From NCBI RefSeq assembly GCF_000317065.1, contig NC_019701.1, positions 3,668,001-3,732,000 of the forward strand: a DNA stretch of 64,000 nucleotides. Direction: 5' to 3'. Positions within the stretch are counted from its first letter, which is position 1, and every line of letters begins with the position of its first letter. The translations under genes and the position numbers were made by a program. Origin of the DNA: Pseudanabaena sp. PCC 7367 (lineage in GTDB: Bacteria > Cyanobacteriota > Cyanobacteriia > Pseudanabaenales > Pseudanabaenaceae). Below, in pieces: positions 7,773 to 16,552 of the stretch. The notes below the pieces were generated by a model. The model worked only from the letters and a program-made list of their open reading frames with translations. It was not told where the DNA came from and ran no database searches.

Positions 7773-9512
7773 CTACTGTCCTCGCCTCAATTTAAACCTT
7801 TCCCAACCAAAAATCCCCACCCCTACAACCACCAATAAGGGCGTAAGCCAATCGCCCAACCTGGTATACAGCGTTTTGGTTTGCCGTAAATAAACCACAT
7901 CAGCATGGGTTTCAAAGGTGTTGATCTGCGATCGCCAGATCGTGCGCCCATTTGGATCGACGATCCCTGAATAACCCGTATTCGTTGCCCGCACCGCCCA
8001 GCGATCGGTTTCAACTGCCCTGGCCACATCCTGGGCATGGTGTTGGGCTGGCATGGTTTCCGCATAGTGGGCATTATTAGACGCTGTAATAATCAACTCA
8101 CCGCCAGCGGCAGCCTGGGCGCGGAAATGAGTTGGGAAGGCCGACTCATAGCAAATGCCGATGATAATTTTGCCCCAGGGGGATTCTACTATTTGGCTCG
8201 ATTTTCCTGGCACAAACTCCCCTTCCAATGGCGAAAGGCGATTAATCAATCCCCCCAGAATGTTCTTGAATGGGATATATTCACCCACCGGCACTAGTTT
8301 TACCTTGTTGTAGCGGGACACTGCCGCCCCATTACGATCGATTAAAAACAAACTATTAGTGGCATCTAAGGGATGAGATCCAGGCTGATCAGCCCTGCCA
8401 TAGGCTCCCAGCCAGATTGGTACTTTTTTGGTTAAAACTGCCCGATCGAGTTTATTTAGAGTTGCATTCCCAAGATTCCCATCAATGCCGCGATCGTATG
8501 AAAAAGGCAATGCCCCTTCTGGTGTAACCACCATCTCCACACCGGATCGAGCGAGCTGCGTGTAACCCTGGGCATAGCGATCGAGGCTGATCTGGGTTCC
8601 CTGGGGGCTAAATTTAACTGGATTAGAGATATTCCCCTGTACGATTCCTACTTGCAAAGCCTGCCCATTGGTGGCGGTCAAGTGTGGACTATGCATTACC
8701 TGAGCACCATACAATGCCATAAACAAAAACAAAAACAACGCCAATCGCAAATAGTGCCATTTCAGCGTCGGCCTAAGACCAGATTCAAGCGATCGCACTC
8801 TCAGTAATAATGTTGGCAGTTTTGATTTATATTTAAATCTAACTTTGATCCCAGTTTGAAAGATCGGCAGAATTGCTTCAGCCAGTAAGCCATTAATCAC
8901 CACGATCGCTGCTGTTACCGCTTGTTGCCCCGACAGCCGCGACATTTGCAGAATCAATAGATTATGCGGACTCTGGGTATAGCCCAAGGCGCTCCAGAAT
9001 AAAGGCCCCTGCCCCCAGAGCCATTCCAACGCACAGAGCGTAGCAGCAGCAATGATGATTCGGCGCAATGGTGATAACTTTTGGGTTGCTCCCGCCATTA
9101 CGATCGCCCACAGGATCGGCATCGCCATGCCCCAAACCGTAATAAACAGCCATACCGCGATGGCGATCGCCAAGCTTGCCAGCCAGGTCACCCCCAACCA
9201 ATCCATGGGATGCACGCCAGTAATCCAAAATAGCGCCATGCCATGATAGGCGAATCCCCAAATTGCGCCCAGGATTGCGGCTGATTTGATGCCCACCTGT
9301 TGAGTCAGCAACCACAGTGGTATTAATGCGATCCAGGCCAACCACCACCAGCCAAAGGGATCGGGCGTTAGACCGATCAGAATGCCACCAACCAGGGCGA
9401 TCGCTAAATGTTGCCAGCTTAGTTTTTGTTGTTTGACTTGCTTAGTTTGACCTGGATATAGATCTGTTTTTTGCTTTGAATAAGACTTGGGTTCTGGCAA
9501 TGAGTCGGACAT
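7773..9512 (-). CDS. lnt: Apolipoprotein N-acyltransferase
   Basis: An inner-membrane enzyme that adds the third acyl chain to lipoproteins. Of its 579 residues, the N-terminal part holds several hydrophobic segments (about residues 30-270), followed by a periplasmic nitrilase domain. The catalytic triad can be seen: Glu in VVTPEGALPF, Lys in YNKVKLVPVGEYIPF, and Cys in IGICYESAFP. A final membrane segment near residue 560 closes the protein. The length is above the 510-530 typical of proteobacteria, through a longer N-terminus and an insertion before the nitrilase domain. It runs convergent with the SUMF1 gene. Confidence 0.95.
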   Translation of the reverse strand: MSDSLPEPKSYSKQKTDLYPGQTKQVKQQKLSWQHLAIALVGGILIGLTPDPFGWWWLAWIALIPLWLLTQQVGIKSAAILGAIWGFAYHGMALFWITGVHPMDWLGVTWLASLAIAIAVWLFITVWGMAMPILWAIVMAGATQKLSPLRRIIIAAATLCALEWLWGQGPLFWSALGYTQSPHNLLILQMSRLSGQQAVTAAIVVINGLLAEAILPIFQTGIKVRFKYKSKLPTLLLRVRSLESGLRPTLKWHYLRLALFLFLFMALYGAQVMHSPHLTATNGQALQVGIVQGNISNPVKFSPQGTQISLDRYAQGYTQLARSGVEMVVTPEGALPFSYDRGIDGNLGNATLNKLDRAVLTKKVPIWLGAYGRADQPGSHPLDATNSLFLIDRNGAAVSRYNKVKLVPVGEYIPFKNILGGLINRLSPLEGEFVPGKSSQIVESPWGKIIIGICYESAFPTHFRAQAAAGGELIITASNNAHYAETMPAQHHAQDVARAVETDRWAVRATNTGYSGIVDPNGRTIWRSQINTFETHADVVYLRQTKTLYTRLGDWLTPLLVVVGVGIFGWERFKLRRGQ

Positions 9513-9761
9513 CTTGAGCAGATTTTAGCGATTGTTGTAGCGAGGTTACCGCAAAATAGCGAAGCAATAGATTGAGCTAGTGGCACTATGCCTGGAAAAA
9601 ATTAAGCCTTTAGATCATTTCTGTAACTGGCATGAGTATAACAAAGGAATCAAACTAAAGTAAGCTAGTGCAACCTTTAGAGACTCTTGATCTAAAAAAT
9701 GTAAAAATAGCGATCGCTCTTACCCACATCTGCTCCAATTAAATTGGGGGATTTCAAGATT

Positions 9762-10706
9762 ATGCATGGCCTCTTTGTTGGTTTGACCACGCTAGATCTA
9801 ATTTATCTGGCTGCTGCCCCACCCGAACCAAATCAAAAAGTTGTTGCCCAGGATCACCTCATTTCTGGTGGTGGCCCTGCTACAAATGCCGCTGTAGCGT
9901 TTGCCCATTTGAGCAGCAAATCTAAAACATCAGAACAGGCCAGGGGAAATAGCAATTGCAAGCTAATTACGGCGCTGGGTAACCATGAGCTAGCTAGCCT
10001 GATTTCAGCAGACTTGGGAAAATATGGCGTAGAGATAATTGATCTAGCTGCCGATCGCCAAGACCCTCCACCCATGTCATCGATCGTGGTGAGCCAGGAC
10101 ACCGGAGAGCGATCGGTGATTTCAGTAAATGCGACTGGGCGGCAAATTCCGCTAACTCAATTAGCACGGTTAAATTTTGATCCGCTGGCGGGAGTTGAGG
10201 TGGTGTTGATCGATGGTCACCAGATGGATATCAGCGCCAAGATTGCGCAAATGGCAAAGACAAGGCAAATTCCGGTGGTGGTGGATGGGGGCAGTTGGAA
10301 GGAGGGCTTTGAGCAGGTTTTAAAGGATTGCGATTATGCAATTTGTTCTAGTAATTTTTTGCCGCCGGGATGTTTTAGTGAAGCGGATGTTTGTGAGTTT
10401 TTAAGTCAGCTAGGGGTAAGGAATATGGCGATCACTAAGGGCGCAGCACTGATTAATTATAAATCTGGCGATCGGCGTGGTGAAATTGCCGTGCCAACGG
10501 TTAAAGTGATTGACACTCTGGGTGCTGGTGATATTTTTCATGGTGCTTTTTGTTATTATCTTGCCCAGCAAAACTTGGCAGCACCGGAGCTTGACTTAGC
10601 AATAGACTCAGCCCAGAAGTTCACCATCGCATTGAAGCAGGCAAGTGCGATCGCGGCTAGGTCTTGTCAGTTTTTTGGTACTAGAAAATGGATGCAGGAT
10701 GATTGA
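9762..10706 (+). CDS. PfkB-family sugar kinase
   Basis: A ribokinase-like carbohydrate or nucleoside kinase of about 314 residues. The N-terminal MHGLFVGLTTLDLIYL and GGGPATNAAVAFAHL are the substrate-binding entry. The C-terminal IDTLGAGDIFHGAFCYYL is PfkB signature 2, with the catalytic Asp in GAGD. A frame upstream opens at a TTG at 9744, but I choose the ATG at 9762 because family N-termini begin at this point. The substrate is not predictable. The gene converges on pyrC with about 95 bp between stops. Confidence 0.88.
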   Translation: MHGLFVGLTTLDLIYLAAAPPEPNQKVVAQDHLISGGGPATNAAVAFAHLSSKSKTSEQARGNSNCKLITALGNHELASLISADLGKYGVEIIDLAADRQDPPPMSSIVVSQDTGERSVISVNATGRQIPLTQLARLNFDPLAGVEVVLIDGHQMDISAKIAQMAKTRQIPVVVDGGSWKEGFEQVLKDCDYAICSSNFLPPGCFSEADVCEFLSQLGVRNMAITKGAALINYKSGDRRGEIAVPTVKVIDTLGAGDIFHGAFCYYLAQQNLAAPELDLAIDSAQKFTIALKQASAIAARSCQFFGTRKWMQDD

Positions 10707-10754
10707 TTTCAATTTGCTGGCGGAAATATTCCCAATTAAGTCTCAAAATCAGGC

Positions 10755-10819
10755 ATCAAAGCTAGGTATCAAAGTTAAGCATCAAAGTTAAGCATCAAAG
10801 TTAAGCATTAAAACTCAAC
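10755..10819. repeat. 13-bp tandem repeat across the pyrC 3' end
   Basis: Five units of 13 bp based on ATCAAAGTTAAGC. Units 2-4 (10768-10806) are identical; units 1 and 5 are diverged. The array covers the last codons and the stop (10801-10803) of dihydroorotase on the minus strand and continues downstream. Replication slippage could have altered the end of the protein. Confidence 0.85.
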
Positions 10820-12129
10820 GCTTTACCCCGTACCTGAGCATTTACTTTGCCATCCGCAAACACCACTTCACCACCCACGATCGTCACCACTGGCCAACCA
10901 GTGAGCTGCCAGCCCTCAAATGGACTCCAGCCGCATTTTGTCAGTAATTCTTCGCGCCGGACAGGCTTGCGAGTCTGGCGATCGACCAGAACCAGATCCG
11001 CATCCCAACCAATTCTTAGCTCGCCCTTATTGGGGATTTTATAGGCTTTGGCCGCATTAATACTCATCCAACGACTAACCTGAGCCAGGGTACAGCGCCC
11101 ATCGGCGGCGGCAGTTAGCATCAGCGGCAGCGAAGTTTCTACCCCCGGCATTCCCGATGGACAGCCAGGATAGGGGCGGGCTTTCTCTTCCAGGGTATGG
11201 GGGGCATGGTCGGTGGCAATGAAATCTAAGATGCCATCGTGCAAACCTTGCCACAGCATTTGATTATGCTCAGGCGATCGCAGGGGCGGATTCATTTGTG
11301 CCAGTGAACCAAGTTTTTCATAGGCTGTGGTGTTCAGCATTAGATGTTGAGGGGTAACTTCGGCAGTGATCCAGGGCGCTTTATGCTCGCGTAAATATTC
11401 CACTTCCTCGCCAGTGGACAGGTGCAAAATATGTAAGCGGCGCTGGTAACGCGTTGAGAGTTTTACCGCTAGCTTGGTGGCCAGCAAAGCTGCTTGATTG
11501 TCTTGAATCTCGGAATGAACTGCATTGGGCACATCGGTGGGGGGATCGCCATACTGGCTTAAAATCTCTTGCCGCCGTTGCTTAATTCGTTCCTGGTCTT
11601 CGGCATGAACCGCAATCAGCCGCGATCCGTGGCCAAAAATTTTGTCGAGCACTTCTTCTTCGCTGACCAGTAAGTCCCCCTTCATCGATCCCATGAAAAT
11701 CTTGATTCCACAGGTGGGATTGACACTTAGCAACTCTTCGAGATTGTGGGAAGTTGCGCCAGTGAAAAAGCCATAATTAACTACGCATTTACTTGCCGCC
11801 AAGCCTAGCTTATGATCCATTGCCGCCTGGGTCACGGTCAGGGGCTTGGTATTGGGCATTTCTAAAAAGCTGGTCACGCCACCCTTGGCACAGGCATGAC
11901 TGGCAGTTCGCAAATCTTCTTTATATTCCAAGCCTGGTTCGCGGAAATGCACCTGGGGATCGATGACACCCGGAAGTAGGGTTAACCCCTCCGCTTCAAT
12001 TGTCTGGTCTGCGGTTTCATCAATATTCTCAGCGATCGCCGCGATCTTCCCCTGGCGCACTAAGAGATCGCCTGTCTGCAAGTTACCATCGGGCAACAGG
12101 ATCTGAGCCTGCTTAATTAAGATACTCAT
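10801..12129 (-). CDS. pyrC: Dihydroorotase (class I type)
   Basis: A zinc amidohydrolase that cyclises carbamoyl-aspartate to dihydroorotate in pyrimidine synthesis. The 442 residues fit the long class I family. Metal-binding motifs are PGVIDPQVHFREPG, the His residues in IAVHAED and LHILHLST, and FIATDHAPHTLEEK with its catalytic Asp. The carboxylated Lys position falls in CGIKIFMGS. The ATG at 12129 gives the usual MSILIKQAQIL start. Nothing else of the pyrimidine pathway is adjacent. Hydantoinase and allantoinase are the closest alternatives, but the motifs favour dihydroorotase. Confidence 0.93.
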   Translation of the reverse strand: MSILIKQAQILLPDGNLQTGDLLVRQGKIAAIAENIDETADQTIEAEGLTLLPGVIDPQVHFREPGLEYKEDLRTASHACAKGGVTSFLEMPNTKPLTVTQAAMDHKLGLAASKCVVNYGFFTGATSHNLEELLSVNPTCGIKIFMGSMKGDLLVSEEEVLDKIFGHGSRLIAVHAEDQERIKQRRQEILSQYGDPPTDVPNAVHSEIQDNQAALLATKLAVKLSTRYQRRLHILHLSTGEEVEYLREHKAPWITAEVTPQHLMLNTTAYEKLGSLAQMNPPLRSPEHNQMLWQGLHDGILDFIATDHAPHTLEEKARPYPGCPSGMPGVETSLPLMLTAAADGRCTLAQVSRWMSINAAKAYKIPNKGELRIGWDADLVLVDRQTRKPVRREELLTKCGWSPFEGWQLTGWPVVTIVGGEVVFADGKVNAQVRGKALSFNA

Positions 12130-12725
12130 GGCCAGATACTCCCTAAATCAATCTATTAGTAGCATTTTAATTATGTAACGCGATCGCCCTGCTCAGCTAA
12201 TATTCTTAGCCTTACTTATTAACTACTTATTAACTCAACATAAGTTTGACGGATTTTTGCGATCCCTGATTTATTGTCACTAGCGATCGCCGGAGCACCC
12301 GATTGCTTTGTTAGCGATTGTTTCTGATCGAGCTGATGCTAATTTAGGCAATTCCGGGCTACTTGATCTGATTTACTAATTTATGCTTAAGCAGAAAACC
12401 TGGTAGCCAAGCCAGAACCAGGCATGACAAGATTTGGTGTTTATATTGATGAGTTGATAGATTGACCGGAAGTATAAGCTGGATTTGAGTAATCGATTTG
12501 CTCTGGATCATGCCGAGTCGGTTTGAATTAGACCACAAAAGGTTCTCAACCATAGCGCTGACTCCAAAATCAGCTTGAAAACTCAAGGTTGAAGTGGTTG
12601 AAAATTTATTAGCAAATATTGTCTAAATAAGCAGGAAATCGCTGGTAATCTGGGTCTATCTGGCTTAATCTATAACAGTATTGACATCATAAAAATTAAC
12701 TTATATTCATTAGGCAGTAGGGTAA
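12130..12725. other. Gene-poor region with a repeat copy and an 11-bp tandem duplication
   Basis: About 600 bp without a convincing gene. It holds a tandem duplication of ACTTATTAACT at 12214-12224 and 12225-12235. A 75-codon minus-strand frame (12359-12586) has no recognisable product. Inside it, at about 12395-12435, is a sequence resembling those at 5110-5165 and 48420-48450. The last 100 bp is AT-rich and should carry the promoter of the gene starting at 12726. Confidence 0.4.
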
Positions 12726-13319
12726 GTGAGCGTTCACAGACCAGTTCACGATGTATATGCAAGGGCAGCAGGGGCGATCGCGGTTTCACTCTGCCCAGAA
12801 GAAGCGCTTTCGTATTTGGCAAGGATTTATAATACGCTGGTGGTGTTTGAGCCGCCGGAAATTTTATTTGGCTATGCAGATCGACTAATTATTCATTCGC
12901 TTGGATTCCCTGATCAGGCTCCGGTTAGATTGCTATGCGATCAACTACTTCAGGAATTTGGCTTTTGTCCAGATACTTTTCCGGCTCTGGCGATTCAGGG
13001 ATTAGCCACGATCGCCTCAATTTTTGAATATGATGCCGATCGGTTTGAGGATGATTGTGCTGCTCACGGCTATAAAGATCCGCTGCATGTTTGTCAACGG
13101 GAATGGGGCAGGGTAGGAATGCCAGCCTGGGGCATCAAACTGGCCGATACTTATTTTTTGAATACGCCCCTTTATGATATTCTGCCGCCGCCTAAGGTGG
13201 GTAATGGTGGCTTTTGGTTGCCTCAATCTCCGGCTCAATTGCGATCGTTTGATGTGGCGCTGAAGCGAGATATGGAAGAGGTGTTTTTGGGTGGTGAAAT
13301 TGGCAGTGAGGATGCTTAA
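12726..13319 (+). CDS. Hypothetical protein, 197 residues
   Basis: A soluble, mostly helical protein with no recognised domain. The frame opens with GTG at 12726. The protein has several aromatic and Cys residues (SLCPEEALSYLARIYNTL, DDCAAHGYKDPLHVCQREWGR) and a Pro-rich stretch (NTPLYDILPPPKVGNGGFWLP) near residue 150. It contains HIP1 sites and host-like codon use, which argues that it is an old resident. It is followed after 39 bp by a small frame in the same direction that might be co-transcribed. Function unknown. Confidence 0.65.
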   Translation: MSVHRPVHDVYARAAGAIAVSLCPEEALSYLARIYNTLVVFEPPEILFGYADRLIIHSLGFPDQAPVRLLCDQLLQEFGFCPDTFPALAIQGLATIASIFEYDADRFEDDCAAHGYKDPLHVCQREWGRVGMPAWGIKLADTYFLNTPLYDILPPPKVGNGGFWLPQSPAQLRSFDVALKRDMEEVFLGGEIGSEDA

Positions 13320-13358
13320 TTTGGAGTAAAGGAAGCAGTTTCCAATGCGATCGCTGGG

Positions 13359-13607
13359 GTGGTTTTGATCTATACCAGGGCTTTTCAGGTAGGCGATCGG
13401 GTTGAAGTTAGTAATAAGATCCCTGAATCCTATTTACCTAAAAGTTACAATGCGCCAGGATTTAGACTGTATCCGCTGAATTATATGGCTAAATCCGCAA
13501 ACGACTCATCCCCTGTAATATCCAAGGATTCAGAGGTTGCGCAAGAATACAAACATGAAATAGAGCCCCAATCCATAGAATCAGAAACATCAGAAAACTC
13601 AGAATAA
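13359..13607 (+). CDS. Small hypothetical protein
   Basis: An 82-codon frame starting at GTG 13359. The first half (FQVGDRVEVSNKIPESYLP, then FRLYPLNY) reads like a small beta-barrel or SH3-like domain. The second half is an acidic, Ser/Glu-rich disordered tail (SIESETSENSE). It overlaps the 3' end of convergent cobL by 9 bp. The FxVGDRVEV phrase also occurs in MscS channels, but there is no membrane segment here. The start is weak, so whether this is expressed is uncertain. Confidence 0.4.
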   Translation: MVLIYTRAFQVGDRVEVSNKIPESYLPKSYNAPGFRLYPLNYMAKSANDSSPVISKDSEVAQEYKHEIEPQSIESETSENSE

Positions 13608-14996
13608 AGCTTTCAAAATTGTGACTGGATTAAGCGGCGCAAATCGACTGACTGAACCGATCGGCACCGATCGCGCCAGGTTCACTTGCAACAGTTGCAC
13701 CGAATATTTACGCTGCTTGAGCCAACTCATAGCTAGATGGAGATGCTCAGGGCTGGCAAAGTTGGCTACTAAGATTTTCTTTCGCTCAGATTGTGGATTC
13801 ATGGCAAGGCGATCGCAACAAACCTGCAAAATAGCCGCCAACTCACCACTGCTGCCACCAATAAAGATACGATCGGGGTTGGGTAAATCTGCCAGTATTT
13901 TTGGGGCTTTGCCCTGGTGGATTTCAATATTATCAACCTGGAAGCGAGCCATGTTTTTAGCGATCAGAGTCGCTCCGGCAGCAGTTTTTTCGATCGCATA
14001 GATCCTGGCGGCAGGAACCAATCTGGCCATTTCGATCGAGAGTGATCCAGTTCCCGCGCCAATATCCCAGATCACTTGCCCTGGTTGCAGTTCCAGTTCA
14101 CCAAGGGCTAACAAACGAATCTCGCGCTTGGTAATTAAGCCTGGTTGATCGCTAAATGAATGGAAATATTGATCGGCAATACCAACGATCGGCAATTGGG
14201 CATGATCGAGGCAGGGTGATTCTGCTTGCTTTGAAAGCACTACCACATTCAAGGGGGCAAATTCTAGGTCTGGTAATTGTTCTGGTAATTGACTGGGTCG
14301 ATCGTCATTATTTTGAAAATTTACAATATCTGAAGCGGTTGACTCAGTTGGGTCAAGATGACCTGCCATATTGGCTGGAACCGAGCGATCGTTATGCGTA
14401 TCTATTAGCTGCGATCGATGGAGTTTAATTAATTCTGAAAGATTAACTACTCGTTCATTTTTGTCGCCCAGATTCTCGCAAACCCAGATTTGATAACTAA
14501 CAGGGAGCTGCAAGGCGGTGATGAAATTAGCGATCGCCAGGGGGTGGTTAATTGCATCGGTCAAGATGGCGATATGTGGCTTGCCTGGCCGCAATGCTTT
14601 TTCTAATTCGCGGAGCGATCGGCCATGACTACTAACCACGATCGCATCCTGCCAGGGAATTTTGAGGCGAGCAAAGGCCAATTGAATTGAACTGACACTG
14701 GGTGAGAATTGTAGATATGCGGGTGGGAAATGCTCCAATAGCAATCGGCCAATTCCAAACAAAAGTGGATCGCCGGAAGCCAGTACCACAATTTTTACTT
14801 TGGGGGTGGTGGCAATAATTTGCTTTATTTTGTCAATGGTTGCCAGTAGATTGCCCAGCTTGATCTTTTGGCCTAAATAATCGGGGAAACAACTAAGCAA
14901 CCGATCGCCACCGATCAGGTAATCCGCAGCGACTACGCGATCGAGCTGCGATTGCAGTAATTCCTGCCCCAGGCTAATACCAATAACTTCTATCAC
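13599..14996 (-). CDS. cobL: Precorrin-6Y C5,15-methyltransferase (decarboxylating), CbiE-CbiT fusion
   Basis: A bifunctional corrin-ring enzyme of cobalamin synthesis, 465 residues. The N-terminal half is a CbiE-type tetrapyrrole methylase (MIEVIGISLG, GGDRLLSCFP, VVLASGDPLLFGIGRLL). A variable linker covers about residues 195-255. The C-terminal half is a CbiT-type SAM methyltransferase (ALGELELQPGQVIWDIGAGTG with the SAM-binding GAGTG, then RIFIGGSSGEL). The ATG at 14996 is immediately before the conserved start. It lies 38 bp downstream of csaB on the same strand, so the two may share a transcript, though no functional link is evident. Confidence 0.92.
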   Translation of the reverse strand: MIEVIGISLGQELLQSQLDRVVAADYLIGGDRLLSCFPDYLGQKIKLGNLLATIDKIKQIIATTPKVKIVVLASGDPLLFGIGRLLLEHFPPAYLQFSPSVSSIQLAFARLKIPWQDAIVVSSHGRSLRELEKALRPGKPHIAILTDAINHPLAIANFITALQLPVSYQIWVCENLGDKNERVVNLSELIKLHRSQLIDTHNDRSVPANMAGHLDPTESTASDIVNFQNNDDRPSQLPEQLPDLEFAPLNVVVLSKQAESPCLDHAQLPIVGIADQYFHSFSDQPGLITKREIRLLALGELELQPGQVIWDIGAGTGSLSIEMARLVPAARIYAIEKTAAGATLIAKNMARFQVDNIEIHQGKAPKILADLPNPDRIFIGGSSGELAAILQVCCDRLAMNPQSERKKILVANFASPEHLHLAMSWLKQRKYSVQLLQVNLARSVPIGSVSRFAPLNPVTILKALF

Positions 14997-15034
14997 CTAA
15001 ACTTTATTCCCAAATCCTAAACCCAATCCCCTTG

Positions 15035-16069
15035 CTATAGATTTGCTAATAGCTGTTGATGAATCAAAGCCCGATCGCCCATCGATTGAATCTTTGCCGA
15101 TGAGAGCGGATCGCCATTTGCATAATGCTCTAGCCATTTTTGACAGATCACATTAGGCTGATCGGGTAAATTGGCCAAGTCCCAGCCAGGGATTTCTAAT
15201 TCCTGCATTAGGTTATTAACCTTGGGATCATAACTAATCCCCCAGCAACGCGATCCCTCTGCGGCGGCCATGATCAGGCCATGTAAGCGCATGGCGATCG
15301 TCATTTCCACCCCCTTAAATATGCCCTTGAGCGATCGTGGATCTTCTTGCACCATAATTGTGGCATTGGCTGGTGATAGATCGTAAATTTGTTGGGCGAT
15401 CTGCATGTCTTGCGCTGGCTGAAACGGCAAGATCAGCAAGTGGGCACCGGTTGCTTTTTGGAGGTTACACAAGGCAATGCCCAGATTTTGTAATCGCTTG
15501 CTGGTTAACAGGGGATGATCGCGTAATACTACCGCTACACGCGGCGCAGGCAACGAGGATAGGTTGAGGACAAGTTGCGATCGCAAAGCCCAAACCGGAT
15601 CGGGTGCTAATAAACAAGGGATTTGCCAATCGGCGAGGAGATGAGCGGAATTACTATCGCGCACACTCACCAAATCACAGGCTTGATAGGCTCGTTTGGC
15701 GATCTTCTGGCTGAATTTTTGGTGGAGCGGGCCAACCCCCTGAGCCCAGGCCACTGTAACCAGGTTCATTTGCTTGGCTAAACCCATCAAACCAGCATAA
15801 TAGATGGGGTTCCGCCAACTAGTGGCATCCTGGATCAAGCTGCCGCCCCCCCAGATAAAAATATCTGCCTGTTTGATTACGTCGATCAAATTCCAAACAT
15901 TTTTGCGATCGCAGGCTTGAACCTGGTGTAGTTCTTCGGTCATGGCAGGATCGCCAGAAAGCACGATCGGCACAATGTCCTTAGGTAAAAGCTGGAGCAA
16001 GGTTGCTAACAATGCCTCGTCGCCACCATTGCCCATGCCATAATAACCACACAAAATCGCTCGCCGCAT
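15035..16069 (-). CDS. csaB: Polysaccharide pyruvyl transferase family protein (CsaB-like)
   Basis: A 344-residue protein of the CsaB/WcaK pyruvyl transferase family. It begins AILCGYYGMGNGGDEALL and carries IFIWGGGSLIQDATS, VAWAQGVGPL, and a C-terminal AMRLHGLIMAAAEG block with the conserved Arg-His seen in the family. CsaB adds ketal pyruvate to cell-wall polysaccharide, which anchors SLH-domain proteins in Gram-positive bacteria and is widespread in cyanobacteria. The wall-anchoring role here is inferred. No signal peptide is present, consistent with a cytoplasmic enzyme. It is probably co-transcribed with cobL. Confidence 0.87.
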   Translation of the reverse strand: MRRAILCGYYGMGNGGDEALLATLLQLLPKDIVPIVLSGDPAMTEELHQVQACDRKNVWNLIDVIKQADIFIWGGGSLIQDATSWRNPIYYAGLMGLAKQMNLVTVAWAQGVGPLHQKFSQKIAKRAYQACDLVSVRDSNSAHLLADWQIPCLLAPDPVWALRSQLVLNLSSLPAPRVAVVLRDHPLLTSKRLQNLGIALCNLQKATGAHLLILPFQPAQDMQIAQQIYDLSPANATIMVQEDPRSLKGIFKGVEMTIAMRLHGLIMAAAEGSRCWGISYDPKVNNLMQELEIPGWDLANLPDQPNVICQKWLEHYANGDPLSSAKIQSMGDRALIHQQLLANL

Positions 16070-16552
16070 TGATTTAGGTTCTTGGTTCCTCAGTTCCTAT
16101 AATTTCTTGAATAATTCTTTAGTAATCATGTACAACCTAGCAATTAACAAACAACATTACGATCGGGTTGTAATCGGCATAAAACATCTGTAATTTTTCC
16201 TGTTGCATTGGCATAATCCATAGAACCCATATAATCCGTCAAAATCTGGTGGTGGATTAGTGGTGGATGATTAGACGCAGGAGCCATTTGCCGTGAATGT
16301 TTATTGTCGGTGTTTATAACTGGTTGAGCGCATTGCCATTATTCTCCTTGCAGTTAACTATCTCATAGTTAAAGCGATCGATTGCTTTAAACTGCTGTAA
16401 TCTTGATTAACTGTTGCAATATCGAAAGTTTTAGTGATTGAAGAAACTATTCACTAGGTTGGAGACGCTAATCTAGTGGTTTGCTTTCCACAGTTCATAT
16501 TGCCAACCTTTTGTTATCTTGGAATGACATTAAAGTTGTCTAAGAAATTAAG
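16070..16552. other. Intergenic region between divergent genes
   Basis: About 480 bp separating csaB (minus) from the DALR-domain gene (plus). It should hold both promoters. It is AT-rich with one CGATCG-type site near 16376. I saw no open frame, tRNA, strong hairpin or clear promoter element. Confidence 0.4.

Noticed and set aside
12359-12586. 75-codon minus-strand frame as a gene
   Set aside because: Same reason: its 3' part is a diverged copy of the repeat, and the product looks random.
13359-13607. A fragment of an MscS mechanosensitive channel, because of FQVGDRVEV
   Set aside because: No membrane helices or other MscS blocks are present; the phrase alone is too short to support this.
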